Source: an uncultured Clostridia bacterium (lineage in GTDB: Bacteria > Bacillota > Clostridia > TANB77 > CAG-508). From it: a stretch of 64,000 bases of DNA. Every line of letters begins with the position of its first letter. The stretch's first letter is position 1. The stretch covers positions 1 to 64,000 of the forward strand of contig CAKOTZ010000007.1 in assembly GCA_934120395.1 (NCBI GenBank), written 5' to 3'. The position numbers and the translations under genes are program-made. Positions 15,155 to 24,589 of the stretch are shown in pieces. The notes beneath the pieces are model-generated. The model searched no databases and had not been told where the DNA came from. It worked only from the letters and a program-made list of their open reading frames with translations.

Positions 15155-16414
15155 ATGAACTTGAAAAGTAACAAAGCAATCACATTAGTAGCATTGATAA
15201 TCACAATAATTATATTGCTAATATTAGCAGGAGTAAGTTTATCAATGGTACTAGGAGAGAATGGCTTGATTAACAAGGCACAGTCAAGTGTGAATGCATA
15301 CCAACAAGCAGCATTAAATGAACAAAATTTACTACAAAGCATAGAAGATTACATGGGTAATTACGGCTTGCCTGACAATACACCAACTACACCAGCTGGA
15401 ACACATGTAAAACCACCAGCAAAGTGGCTAGGAACAATAGTAGATGCAGTAGCAGATGGAAAAGGCAACACATTTCCAGTGCCAAAGAACTTTTACTATG
15501 TGGGAGGAGATTACACGAACGGAGTAATAATCTCAGATGCCCCAGTTGATGCTTACGATGGAGTAACAGATAAAACGACTTGGGAATACACAACAAACTT
15601 AGTAGGAAACCAATTTGTATGGATACCATGTACAACGGATGAGTATCATAAAACAAACTGGGGAGTGAGCTATGCAGGTTATGATACAGAAGACGGAGCA
15701 GGAGCAGAAATGATGCAAATAGCAAAATATGGTGGATTTTACGTAGGAAGATATGAAGCAGGACTTGCAGATACAATAACAGAATATACAGGAAATCAAA
15801 TAAATAATGCAACGAGTAGTCCAGGATATAATGTAGAAGGAATACCAAAGTCAAGGGCAGGAGAATTGCCATGGATATTTATAAGTCAAATAAACAGTAA
15901 AAAAAGTGCGGAAAAAATGTATGAAAATAGTGATTATGTAACAAGTGGATTAATAACAGGAACACAATGGGACGTAATGTTAAACAAATTTATTGGGACG
16001 ACAAATCAAAATGGGTTAATATTAACTGAAAATGATATAAAAAATTCTAGTAAATGGGGAAATCATGCAAACACTAATATAAGATATACAGGAAGAGCAG
16101 CTAACTTATTTCAAAGTGGAAATAACTGGTATATCGGACCATGGGGAACAAAGCAAACAAATGCAACAACGGGAACATATACGGAATATACAACTGGTGC
16201 TAGTAAAGCTGCAGAAGCATATCATACTTATGATGTTGCTGGAAACGTATTTGAGTGGACAGAAGAAATTGGAGAAAAAACAATAAATAGCGTTCTTAGA
16301 GGAGGGTCTTGCTATCATGATTCTGCTAATTCTGCATGCTATAGACATGGAAGTCACTTAAGCTCATATATGTTTTTTGAATTGGGCTTTCGAGTTGTAC
16401 TTTATATAAAATAA
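15155..16414 (+). CDS. Second pilin-like/SUMF1-fold surface protein
   Basis: 419 aa, clearly homologous to the 237-1514 product along its length, with an almost identical pilin-like N-terminus, the same GNQFVWIPC and AGNVFEWTEE motifs and the same GFRVVLYIK end. The segment that differs most is between RGGSC and GFRVV. Unlike the first copy, this segment keeps the normal codon use of the genome (AGA, GGA, TTA, TCA) and 25 A in 110 bases, so it looks like a non-mutagenised or older variant. A surface location is inferred from the N-terminal helix. RBS AGGAAAGAGGT. Confidence 0.8.
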   Translation: MNLKSNKAITLVALIITIIILLILAGVSLSMVLGENGLINKAQSSVNAYQQAALNEQNLLQSIEDYMGNYGLPDNTPTTPAGTHVKPPAKWLGTIVDAVADGKGNTFPVPKNFYYVGGDYTNGVIISDAPVDAYDGVTDKTTWEYTTNLVGNQFVWIPCTTDEYHKTNWGVSYAGYDTEDGAGAEMMQIAKYGGFYVGRYEAGLADTITEYTGNQINNATSSPGYNVEGIPKSRAGELPWIFISQINSKKSAEKMYENSDYVTSGLITGTQWDVMLNKFIGTTNQNGLILTENDIKNSSKWGNHANTNIRYTGRAANLFQSGNNWYIGPWGTKQTNATTGTYTEYTTGASKAAEAYHTYDVAGNVFEWTEEIGEKTINSVLRGGSCYHDSANSACYRHGSHLSSYMFFELGFRVVLYIK

Positions 16415-16435
16415 ATGTTGAAAAGACCATAAAAT

Positions 16436-16468
16436 AAAAACTTACCATACTGAAGGTAGGTTTTTTTT
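16436..16468 (+). terminator. Intrinsic terminator
   Basis: AAAACTTACC pairs with GGTAGGTTTT (one G-U), followed by a T run ending at 16468. Confidence 0.8.
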
Positions 16469-16552
16469 AATAACTTACAAAAAAGGCTTTTTTTTTCAAA
16501 ATTCTTATGATAATATAAACGATAATAAGCAAAACAAAAGGAGAAGATAGCC

Positions 16553-17377
16553 ATGAAGATAAGTAATATAAGTGAATTGAAGAAAAAAGCGAGAGAAGTA
16601 AGAGTAGGCATTATGGAAGCTGTATATTATGCACAGTCTGGTCATCCAGGAGGGTCATTATCAGTAGCAGACATATTAACAGTATTGTATTTTAACGAAA
16701 TGAACATAGACCCAGAAAATTCAAATATGGAAGATAGAGATAGACTAGTATTATCAAAAGGACATGCTTCACCAGCTTTATATTCTGTATTAGCTAATAG
16801 AGGATATTTTGATGTATCAGAATTAAAAACATTTAGAAATATAAACAGCAATTTGCAAGGACACCCAGATAAAAACAAAGTAAATGGTGTAGACATGACA
16901 ACAGGCTCTTTAGGACAAGGGTTATCGGCAGCAAACGGAATGGCAATAGCAGGAAAGCGAAATAAAAAGAATTATAGAGTTTATTGTATAGTAGGGGATG
17001 GAGAAATCGAAGAAGGACAATTTTGGGAAGCTGCAATGACAAGTAGTCATTATAAATTAGATAATTTATGCCTAATTGTAGATAATAATAATTTACAAAT
17101 AGATGGTAGTGTTGATAAAGTTATGAATGTATACCCAATAGATGATAAATTAAGAGCATTTGGTTTTGAAGTGATAAACATTGATGGAAATAATATATCA
17201 CAATTACTAGAAGCATTTGGAAAAGCAAAAATTGTAAAAAATAAGCCAACAGCTATTATAGCAAAAACTATAAAGGGAAAAGGCGTAAGCTATATGGAAA
17301 ATCAAATTGAATGGCATGGCAAGGCACCAAGTGAAGAACAATTCAAACAGGCGATAAACCAACTTCAAAATGAATAA
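16553..17377 (+). CDS. Transketolase, N-terminal subunit (TPP-binding)
   Basis: 274 aa. SGHPGGSLS near residue 28, LSKGHASPALY, and the thiamine diphosphate motif GDGEIEEGQFWEA...DNNNLQIDG identify the PP domain. The enzyme is split into two subunits, as in many Clostridia and archaea; the C-terminal half follows after 16 bp. With it, it moves two-carbon units in the non-oxidative pentose phosphate pathway. AAAAGGAG site; no gene-proximal promoter was identified. Confidence 0.92.
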   Translation: MKISNISELKKKAREVRVGIMEAVYYAQSGHPGGSLSVADILTVLYFNEMNIDPENSNMEDRDRLVLSKGHASPALYSVLANRGYFDVSELKTFRNINSNLQGHPDKNKVNGVDMTTGSLGQGLSAANGMAIAGKRNKKNYRVYCIVGDGEIEEGQFWEAAMTSSHYKLDNLCLIVDNNNLQIDGSVDKVMNVYPIDDKLRAFGFEVINIDGNNISQLLEAFGKAKIVKNKPTAIIAKTIKGKGVSYMENQIEWHGKAPSEEQFKQAINQLQNE

Positions 17378-17393
17378 CAAGGAGGAAATATAG

Positions 17394-18320
17394 ATGGGAG
17401 ATATAGAAAAAAAGGCAACAAGGCAGAGTTATGGAGAGGAACTTGTATGCATGGGTAGAATACATCCTAATTTGGTTGTATTAGATGCAGATTTATCAAC
17501 CGCAACAAAAACAAATTTGTTTGCAAAAAAGTTTCCAGATAGATTTTATGATATGGGAATATCAGAACAAGACATGATGAGTACAGCTGCTGGAATGGCT
17601 ACTTGCGGAGAATTACCGTATGTAAGTACATTTGCAATGTTTGCAGCAGGAAGGGCATATGATCAAATACGAAATAGTATTTGTTATCCAAACTTAAATG
17701 TAAAAATTGTTGCAACACATGCAGGAATTACTGTAGGAGAAGATGGAGCAACACATCAAATGTTAGAAGATATTAGTTTAATGAGAACATTGCCTAACAT
17801 GAAAGTAATGTGTACATCAGATGATGTTCAAACAAGATGGGCTGTTGAAGAAATTGCTAAAATTGAAGGCCCAGTATATTTAAGACTTTGTAGATTAGCA
17901 ACACCAATTATTTATGAGGAAAATCAAAAATTTCAATTTGGAAAAGGAGTTCAAATTGGAAACGGAACAGATGCAACTGTAATTGCAACAGGAGTTACTG
18001 TTGCAGAAGCAATTAAAGCTAAAAGAGAATTGGAAGAAAGAAATATACATATACGAGTAATAGATATGCACACTATAAAGCCAATTGATAGAGAAGTAAT
18101 TATAAAAGCAGCAAGGGAAACTCAAAAATTAATTACAATAGAAGACCATAACATAATAGGAGGATTAGGAAGCGCAGTAGCAGAAGTGCTTGTTGATGAA
18201 GAGCCTAAAAAGTTAATTAGACTTGGAATAAATGACAGTTTTGGAAAATCAGGCAAAGCAGAAGAACTAATGAAATACTATAATATTACATCAGAAGATA
18301 TTATAAAAGAAATTTTGTAA
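17394..18320 (+). CDS. Transketolase, C-terminal subunit
   Basis: 308 aa. Pyrimidine-binding domain with the catalytic Glu in DMGISEQDMMSTAAG, FAMFAAGRAYDQIRNS and THAGITVGEDGATHQ, then the transketolase C-terminal domain (IRVIDMHTIKPIDRE, IEDHNIIGGLGSAV). It forms the second half of the split transketolase with the upstream gene (16-bp gap, AAGGAGG). Length is normal for a detached C-terminal subunit. Confidence 0.92.
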   Translation: MGDIEKKATRQSYGEELVCMGRIHPNLVVLDADLSTATKTNLFAKKFPDRFYDMGISEQDMMSTAAGMATCGELPYVSTFAMFAAGRAYDQIRNSICYPNLNVKIVATHAGITVGEDGATHQMLEDISLMRTLPNMKVMCTSDDVQTRWAVEEIAKIEGPVYLRLCRLATPIIYEENQKFQFGKGVQIGNGTDATVIATGVTVAEAIKAKRELEERNIHIRVIDMHTIKPIDREVIIKAARETQKLITIEDHNIIGGLGSAVAEVLVDEEPKKLIRLGINDSFGKSGKAEELMKYYNITSEDIIKEIL

Positions 18321-18346
18321 AATATTTAAAAATTACTCATTTATGG

Positions 18347-18373
18347 TTGTAATTTGTATAATTGTGATATAAT
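18347..18373 (+). promoter_or_regulatory. Putative ppdK promoter with extended -10
   Basis: TGATATAAT gives an extended -10 (TATAAT 18368-18373) with a weak TTGTAA -35 at 15-bp spacing, 40 bp before ppdK. Confidence 0.45.
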
Positions 18374-18412
18374 AGCAAATGATAAACAAAAGAAACAAAA
18401 TAGGAGGTTAAA

Positions 18413-21034
18413 ATGGGAACAAAATATGTATACCTCTTCCAAGAGGGAAACAAAGATATGAGAGAATTATTAGGTGGAAAAGGAGCAAATCTTGCAGAAA
18501 TGACAAATCTTGGTTTGCCAATACCAAGAGGTTTTACAATAACAACGGAGGCGTGCAATCGTTATTATGCAGATAGAGAAAACATTGCAACAGAAGTGTT
18601 AGATGAAATTTTTGCATCTCTAAAAAAATTGGAAGAAGAGACAGGAAAAAGATTAGGAGATATACAAAATCCTCTTTTAGTTTCTGTACGTTCGGGTGCA
18701 AGAGCTTCAATGCCTGGAATGATGGATACCATTTTAAATTTAGGAATAAACGATTACGTAGCGTTAGCACTTTCAAAACAAAATGAAAGATTTGCCTATG
18801 ATAGTTATCGTAGATTTATACAAATGTTTAGCGATGTAGTAATGGAAATTCCAAAGAACTTATTTGAAAATGCAATAGATGAAATGAAAGAAAAAAAGGG
18901 AGTAAAACTAGATACAGAATTAGATGCTGAGGATTTAAAAAAACTTGTAAATCAATTTAAAGAAATTTATAAAAATAATAAAGGACAAGAGTTTCCACAA
19001 GAACCTAGAATACAATTAATTGAAGCTGTTAAAGCTGTATTTCGTTCGTGGAACAACGCAAGAGCTATAACATATAGACGATTAAATGATATTCCAGGAA
19101 GTTGGGGAACAGCTGTTAATGTGCAAGAAATGGTTTTCGGAAATATGGGAGATGATTGTGGAACAGGTGTTGCATTTACAAGAAATCCAGCAACAGGTGA
19201 AAATAATTTGTATGGAGAATATTTAATGAATGCGCAAGGAGAAGATGTTGTTGCTGGAATTCGTACACCACAATCAATTGAAACATTAAAAGAAGTAAAT
19301 CAAGAGGCATATAATGATTTTAGAATTTATGCAAATAAATTAGAAAAATATTACAGAGATATGCAAGACTTAGAATTTACAATTGAACATGGAAAGTTAT
19401 ATATTTTACAAACTAGAAACGGAAAAAGAACAGCACAGGCTGCTTTAAAGGTGGCTGTTGATTTGGTTTCAGAAGGAATGATAAGTGAGGAAGAAGCTAT
19501 ACTTAGAATTGAACCAAAGCAATTAGATCAATTGTTGCATCCAAACTTTAATCAAGAAAGCTTAAAAGAAGCAAAAGCTATAGCTACAGGACTTGCAGCA
19601 TCTCCTGGTGCAGCAACTGGTAAAGTTGTTTTTACAGCAGAAGAAGCAGTAAAAAAACATGAAGAAGGAGAAAAAGACTTAGTATTAGTAAGAATTGAAA
19701 CTTCACCAGAAGATATTGAAGGTATGAATGTATGTAGAGGTGTACTTACTGTAAGAGGAGGAATGACTTCTCATGCAGCAGTTGTAGCGCGCGGAATGGG
19801 AACCTGTTGTGTAGCTGGATGTGGAGAAATTACAGTAAATGAGGAAGAGAAATATTTTAAAGATGCTCAAGGGAATGTATATCATGAAGGTGATTTCATT
19901 TCACTAGATGGAAGTACAGGAAAAGTATATGGCAGTAAGATAGAAACAGAAGAACCAAATTTATCAGGAGATTTAGCAACATTAATGAGTTGGGCTGATA
20001 AGCATAGAAAATTAGGAATTAGAACTAATGCAGATACGCCAAGAGATGCAAAACAAGCATACAAATTTGGTGCAGAAGGTATAGGACTTTGTAGAACAGA
20101 GCATATGTTTTTTGAGGCTGATAGAATACAAGCCATTCGTGAAATGATAGTTTCAAAAACAGTAGAACAAAGGGAAAAAGCATTAGCAAAAATATTACCA
20201 ATGCAAAGGGGCGATTTTGAAGCGCTATATAGAGAAATGAAGGGCTATCCAGTAACAATACGTTTACTAGACCCACCACTTCATGAATTTGTACCACATG
20301 AAGATAGCGAAATTCAAGCATTGGCAGAAGACATGGGATTATCATTTGAAGAATTGAAAAATATTGTTGATGGTTTACATGAGTTTAATCCTATGATGGG
20401 ACATCGTGGATGTCGTTTAGCAGTAACATACCCTGAAATTGCTAAAATGCAAACAAGAGCTATTATTGAAGCGGCAATTAATGTAAACAAAGAAGGAATG
20501 AATGTAGTTCCAGAAATAATGATTCCTTTGGTGGGAGAAATTAGAGAATTAAAATATGTTAAAGATATAATTTCTGGAGAGGCAGACTTAATAATTAGAG
20601 AAGCTGGAGTAGAATTGCCATACCATATAGGAACAATGATAGAAATACCAAGAGCAGCTTTAACAGCTGATGAAATAGCCAAAGAGGCTGAATTCTTTTC
20701 GTTTGGTACAAATGATCTAACACAAATGACATTTGGATTTAGTCGTGATGATGCGGGCAAATTTTTAAAAGATTATTATGAAAAAAATATATACGAATTT
20801 GATCCATTTGCTAAAGTAGATCAAGTTGGTGTTGGTAGGTTAATGAAAATGGCAGTTGAACTTGGAAAACAAACAAGACCAGATATAAAGCTTGGAATTT
20901 GCGGAGAACATGGAGGGGAACCAAGCACAGTAGAGTTCTGCCATAAAATTGGATTAACTTACGTATCATGTTCACCATATCGTGTGCCAATTGCAAGACT
21001 TGCAGCAGCTCAAGCAGCGATTAAAAATAAATAA
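18413..21034 (+). CDS. ppdK: Pyruvate, phosphate dikinase
   Basis: 873 aa, the usual length. The N-terminal nucleotide-binding domain starts with GGKGANLAEM and contains SVRSGARASMPGMMDTILN; the phosphohistidine domain has GGMTSHAAVVARGMG with His454; the C-terminal PEP/pyruvate TIM barrel has IGLCRTEHMFF, GTMIEIPRAAL and CGEHGGEP. It interconverts ATP, phosphate and pyruvate with AMP, PPi and PEP, serving PPi-linked glycolysis or gluconeogenesis in anaerobes. It is monocistronic with a strong terminator. Confidence 0.96.
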   Translation: MGTKYVYLFQEGNKDMRELLGGKGANLAEMTNLGLPIPRGFTITTEACNRYYADRENIATEVLDEIFASLKKLEEETGKRLGDIQNPLLVSVRSGARASMPGMMDTILNLGINDYVALALSKQNERFAYDSYRRFIQMFSDVVMEIPKNLFENAIDEMKEKKGVKLDTELDAEDLKKLVNQFKEIYKNNKGQEFPQEPRIQLIEAVKAVFRSWNNARAITYRRLNDIPGSWGTAVNVQEMVFGNMGDDCGTGVAFTRNPATGENNLYGEYLMNAQGEDVVAGIRTPQSIETLKEVNQEAYNDFRIYANKLEKYYRDMQDLEFTIEHGKLYILQTRNGKRTAQAALKVAVDLVSEGMISEEEAILRIEPKQLDQLLHPNFNQESLKEAKAIATGLAASPGAATGKVVFTAEEAVKKHEEGEKDLVLVRIETSPEDIEGMNVCRGVLTVRGGMTSHAAVVARGMGTCCVAGCGEITVNEEEKYFKDAQGNVYHEGDFISLDGSTGKVYGSKIETEEPNLSGDLATLMSWADKHRKLGIRTNADTPRDAKQAYKFGAEGIGLCRTEHMFFEADRIQAIREMIVSKTVEQREKALAKILPMQRGDFEALYREMKGYPVTIRLLDPPLHEFVPHEDSEIQALAEDMGLSFEELKNIVDGLHEFNPMMGHRGCRLAVTYPEIAKMQTRAIIEAAINVNKEGMNVVPEIMIPLVGEIRELKYVKDIISGEADLIIREAGVELPYHIGTMIEIPRAALTADEIAKEAEFFSFGTNDLTQMTFGFSRDDAGKFLKDYYEKNIYEFDPFAKVDQVGVGRLMKMAVELGKQTRPDIKLGICGEHGGEPSTVEFCHKIGLTYVSCSPYRVPIARLAAAQAAIKNK

Positions 21035-21038
21035 AACA

Positions 21039-21081
21039 AAAAAGATAATGTAGTGCTACCGTTTAGCTACATTATCTTTTT
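21039..21081 (+). terminator. Intrinsic terminator of ppdK
   Basis: A perfect 15-bp stem (21039-21053 with 21067-21081) ending in TTTTT. Confidence 0.85.
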
Positions 21082-21095
21082 GCAGAAAAACGGTC

Positions 21096-21124
21096 TTGAC
21101 AATTAACTTTAGACGAAGTATTAT
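21096..21124 (+). promoter_or_regulatory. Promoter of lepB
   Basis: TTGACA (21096-21101), 17-bp spacer, TATTAT (21119-21124), about 25 bp before the lepB start codon. Confidence 0.75.
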
Positions 21125-21148
21125 AGTCAAGAGGAAAAAGGTGAAGAA

Positions 21149-21787
21149 ATGAGTGATAAAGTAAAAAATATATTAGAGTGGGTTGCGTGTATAGTAATTG
21201 CAGTAGTTTTAGCACTATTGATAAAATATTTTATAGCAACTCCAACAATAGTAAAAAGTGTTTCTATGTATCCAACATTAATAGAAGGTCAAAGACTAAT
21301 ACTAGACAGAACGCAGAGGACATTTCACAAAGATTTAAAGCGAGGAGATATTGTTACATTTGAAGAACCAAGTACATTGCAGATATCTGCATCAGATGCA
21401 AATATGGAAAAACCTATTGCAAAATATGAATATGAACCTAAAGGATTGTTTAATAAATTTCAATATTATGTGTTAGAAAATACTAAAAAAAGCTTTATTA
21501 AACGAGTAATAGCTTTACCAGGAGAACATGTAAAAATATATGATGGAAAAGTATATATTAATGGTGAAGAATTAAATGAACCATATTTGCAGGATGGAAT
21601 AAAAACAGAATCTCTAGGTGGAGCATTTACAGATTTTACAGTCCCAGAAGGAACAGTGTTTTTAATGGGAGATAATAGACCTAATAGCATGGATTGTAGA
21701 GAATTTGGTTGTATACCATTAGAAAAAATAGAAAGTAAGGTATGGATTAGAATATGGCCACTGAATTTATTTGGCAAAATAGATTAA
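21149..21787 (+). CDS. lepB: Signal peptidase I
   Basis: 212 aa. One N-terminal membrane helix (WVACIVIAVVLALLIKYFI) is followed by the catalytic Ser39 in VSMYPTL and Lys118 in KRVIALPGEHV; MGDNRPNSMDCREFG is the conserved box E. It removes signal peptides from exported proteins at the outer face of the membrane. About 25 extra residues lie between the Ser and Lys boxes. AGAGGAAAAAGGTG site; single-gene unit with its own promoter. Confidence 0.93.
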   Translation: MSDKVKNILEWVACIVIAVVLALLIKYFIATPTIVKSVSMYPTLIEGQRLILDRTQRTFHKDLKRGDIVTFEEPSTLQISASDANMEKPIAKYEYEPKGLFNKFQYYVLENTKKSFIKRVIALPGEHVKIYDGKVYINGEELNEPYLQDGIKTESLGGAFTDFTVPEGTVFLMGDNRPNSMDCREFGCIPLEKIESKVWIRIWPLNLFGKID

Positions 21788-21790
21788 AAA

Positions 21791-21814
21791 GGTTGCACTA
21801 AAAAGTGCAACCTT
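21791..21814 (+). terminator. Hairpin terminator after lepB
   Basis: A 9-bp stem GGTTGCACT/AGTGCAACC (21791-21799 with 21804-21812) with a short T stretch; strength uncertain. Confidence 0.55.
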
Positions 21815-21856
21815 ATATAATATGTATATATACATAGAGTATAAGGAGAGATGGCT

Positions 21857-23497
21857 ATGAAATTAAATTATAATCAAAAAGAAATAGAAGTAGAAACAGG
21901 AAGTAAGGCAATAAATATTTTTAAAGATGAAATAGAAAAATCAGATAGACATATTATTGGTTGTAGAGTAAATAACGAAGTAAAATCTTTAGACTTTGCA
22001 ATAAATAATGATGCAAAAATAGAATTCATAACAAATGATAGTAAAGATGGAAGAAGAATATATAGAAGAGGTTTATTATATATCATGGGAATGGCATTCA
22101 ATGAAGTATATCCAGAGGCTTTACTAACAGTTAATTATCAATTATCAAATGCTTTATTGTGCGAAGTAGACAACATGGATGTAACAGAAGAAATGATTTC
22201 AAATGTTAAAAGAAAAATGGTTGAAATAATAGAGAAAGATGCAGCAATTATAAAGGTAATGATGTCTAAGGAAGACGCAGAAATTTTTTATAAAAAAGAA
22301 AAAACTTTAAAAGGAAGATTACAGCTTGACACAAAAGAGAAAAATGAAGTAATGCTATATTACTGCGAAAACTATTATAATTATTTTTATGGTGTAATGC
22401 CACCAACAACTGGATATATAAAAATATTTGACATAGAAAAATATCATAAGGGCTTTTTACTACGTTATCCAAGCAAAGAAAATCCAAATGAATTGCCAAA
22501 ATTTCAAGAAAACAAGAAATTAATAGAAACATTAGATGACTACAACGAATTACATAGATACTTAAAAGTAAATACAGTTTATAAGTTGAATTCTTTAATA
22601 ACAAGTGGAAAAGGTAGTGATAGTATACTACTAGATGAAGCATTACACGAAAAAAGAATTGTTAAAATTGCAGATGATATTTCAAAAAGAAAGAATGTAA
22701 AAGTTGTTCTAATTGCAGGACCTTCATCATCAGGGAAAACGACATTTTCTAAGAGATTAGGAATTCAATTATATTTAAATGGATTAAAACCAGTAACAAT
22801 TTCTGTTGATAATTATTTTGTAGATAGAGAACATACACCATTAGATGAATTTGGAAAGTATGATTTTGAATCAATTCATGCAATTGATTTAGAGCAATTT
22901 AATAAAGATTTATGTGACTTAATTGATGGAAAAACAATTCAAGCTCCAACATTTGACTTTTTAACTGGTCGACGAGTATATAAAGGAAACACAATGAAAC
23001 TTGAAAAGGATGAAATTTTGGTTATAGAGGGAATACATTGCTTAAATGATGAACTAACAAAAGCAATTGATAAAGAATTTAAGTATAAAATTTATATTAG
23101 TGCATTAACAGTATTAAATATAGATTATTATAATCGTATATCAACAACAGATACAAGATTGATAAGAAGAATTGTTAGAGATTATAATTTTAGAGGATAT
23201 TCAGCTTTACACACTCTTTCAATGTGGGATTCGGTAAATAGAGGAGAGGAAAAAAATATATTTCCGTATCAAGAGGAAGCCGATATTATGTTTAATTCTT
23301 CATTAATATTTGAATTAAGTGCTCTTAGAAATTATGCAATGCCATTACTTGCAGAGATTACACCAAATCAAGAGGAATTTTCAGAAGCTAAAAGACTATA
23401 TAGGCTATTAAGCTACTTTGAACCAATTGACCCTAAATATATACCGAATCAATCTTTGATTAGAGAATTTATAGGAGGAAGTATATTTGAAGGATAG
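21857..23497 (+). CDS. Uridine kinase-like protein with ThrRS-like N-terminal domains
   Basis: 546 aa from ATG 21857; an in-frame ATG at 21851 lies only 2 bp from GGAG, so the second ATG (8 bp) is preferred. The N-terminal 60 aa are TGS-like and the next part resembles the threonyl-tRNA synthetase second additional domain. The C-terminal half is a nucleoside kinase with the P-loop AGPSSSGKTTFSKRL, the VDNYFVDREHTPLD substrate loop and VIEGIHCLND. Such fused proteins are annotated as uridine kinases in Clostridia, but the natural substrate is not established. The RNHCP gene follows after 12 bp. Confidence 0.82.
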   Translation: MKLNYNQKEIEVETGSKAINIFKDEIEKSDRHIIGCRVNNEVKSLDFAINNDAKIEFITNDSKDGRRIYRRGLLYIMGMAFNEVYPEALLTVNYQLSNALLCEVDNMDVTEEMISNVKRKMVEIIEKDAAIIKVMMSKEDAEIFYKKEKTLKGRLQLDTKEKNEVMLYYCENYYNYFYGVMPPTTGYIKIFDIEKYHKGFLLRYPSKENPNELPKFQENKKLIETLDDYNELHRYLKVNTVYKLNSLITSGKGSDSILLDEALHEKRIVKIADDISKRKNVKVVLIAGPSSSGKTTFSKRLGIQLYLNGLKPVTISVDNYFVDREHTPLDEFGKYDFESIHAIDLEQFNKDLCDLIDGKTIQAPTFDFLTGRRVYKGNTMKLEKDEILVIEGIHCLNDELTKAIDKEFKYKIYISALTVLNIDYYNRISTTDTRLIRRIVRDYNFRGYSALHTLSMWDSVNRGEEKNIFPYQEEADIMFNSSLIFELSALRNYAMPLLAEITPNQEEFSEAKRLYRLLSYFEPIDPKYIPNQSLIREFIGGSIFEG

Positions 23498-23509
23498 GAG
23501 GTAAAAGTT

Positions 23510-23821
23510 GTGGCACGAAATTTTACAGAGATAGATGAACAATTTATATGCGAAAACTGTGGAACTAAGGTAGAACCACTAGGTTATTCTTGTAGAAATC
23601 ATTGCCCAAAATGTCTTTATTCAAAACATGTTGATGTAAATCCTGGTGATAGAGCAGAGAAATGTCATGGGTTGTTAGAACCTATAGGAATACAAATAAG
23701 CAGTAAAAAAGGTTATGTAATAGTATATAAATGTCAAAAATGCGGACAAATACGAAAAAATAAAGCTGCAAAAGACGATGATATGAATTTAATAATAAAA
23801 CTTAGTTCAAAGCCAATCTAA
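23510..23821 (+). CDS. RNHCP domain protein
   Basis: 103 aa, GTG start with AGGAGG. The motif RNHCPKCLYSKHVD gives the family its name; CENCG near residue 14 and CQKCGQIRKNKAA near the C-terminus add two more CxxC pairs, so zinc binding is likely. The function is unknown; the fold and cysteine pattern resemble nucleic-acid-associated zinc ribbons. It is probably co-transcribed with the upstream kinase-like gene and ends at a bidirectional terminator. Confidence 0.88.
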   Translation: MARNFTEIDEQFICENCGTKVEPLGYSCRNHCPKCLYSKHVDVNPGDRAEKCHGLLEPIGIQISSKKGYVIVYKCQKCGQIRKNKAAKDDDMNLIIKLSSKPI

Positions 23822-23860
23822 AAAAGATTCCAAGTGAAAAATCACTTGGAATCTTTTTTA
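23821..23860. terminator. Bidirectional terminator
   Basis: An 18-bp perfect stem (23821-23838 with 23843-23860), A-rich and T-rich at its two ends, shared by the RNHCP gene (+) and the DUF308 gene (-). Confidence 0.9.
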
Positions 23861-23867
23861 GGTCAAA

Positions 23868-24401
23868 TTATTTTACAAAACGCATCATACTTATTGTTTC
23901 AACAATATTAATTGTTTCAAAAATTAATAACATGATTCCACAAGCTGTAACTAATATGTTTGCAGCAAATGGGTTAAACAACATAATAATTCCTAAGAAC
24001 AAGGTAACAATTGAAACAACTAACATTAAAATCCAATTACTTGTTGATTCTCTTATATTTAGAGATAATTGAATTGATGTGATGCTTTTTAATATAATCC
24101 ACGCACCTATTATAAGAGATAAGAAGGTATTGATAATACTTGGATTAAAGATAAAAATGATACCAATAATAAGTGAAAGAACACCTTCTGTTAATTCAAA
24201 ACTAAACATTTTTAACTCTTTAGGACCAGAAAAATATGCAATACTATGGAAAATACCATTAACTGCTAAAATGACACCAATAGCAATCATGATGACATTC
24301 AAAGATGTAGTAGGGCTAAAGATTAAAAATAAAGATAAAATAATTAGTAAAACAGAAATTAATATTGAATTTCTACCATATTTCTTAATAAAATCTGCCA
24401 T
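23868..24401 (-). CDS. DUF308/HdeD-family membrane protein
   Basis: 177 aa from ATG 24401, preferred over an upstream in-frame start because GGAGG lies 6 bp before it. Six hydrophobic segments arranged as three pairs, for example SILISVLLIILSLFLIF and NVIMIAIGVILAVNGIF, fit the HdeD/DUF308 repeat. In enterobacteria HdeD is linked to acid resistance, but the role in Firmicutes is unknown. The leader carries a TGACA-N6-TGTCA palindrome similar to one before nfeD (55899). Confidence 0.8.
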   Translation of the reverse strand: MADFIKKYGRNSILISVLLIILSLFLIFSPTTSLNVIMIAIGVILAVNGIFHSIAYFSGPKELKMFSFELTEGVLSLIIGIIFIFNPSIINTFLSLIIGAWIILKSITSIQLSLNIRESTSNWILMLVVSIVTLFLGIIMLFNPFAANILVTACGIMLLIFETINIVETISMMRFVK

Positions 24402-24518
24402 ACAAACCTCCATTCTGACAAAAAATTGTCAATATAATTTTAAATAAAAATCATTTATCTGATTTTCTACAATATATCACATAATTTTACATTTGTTAAG
24501 ATATGATTAAAAAAAATC

Positions 24519-24549
24519 AAAATCTGACCAGTCAGACCAATAGAAAAAA
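24519..24549 (+). promoter_or_regulatory. FASII regulatory element, copy 1 (before fabH)
   Basis: The perfect palindrome TCTGACCAGTCAGA (24523-24536) lies in a 31-bp block repeated exactly at 26458-26488. Four bases after the palindrome comes TAGAAA, then 17 bp, then TATAAA (24564-24569). The placement suggests an operator or activator site of a fatty-acid-synthesis regulator; the sequence is not the published FapR consensus. Confidence 0.65.
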
Positions 24550-24589
24550 AACTACAAATAATGTATAAATACATAAATAAGGAGAAGAT

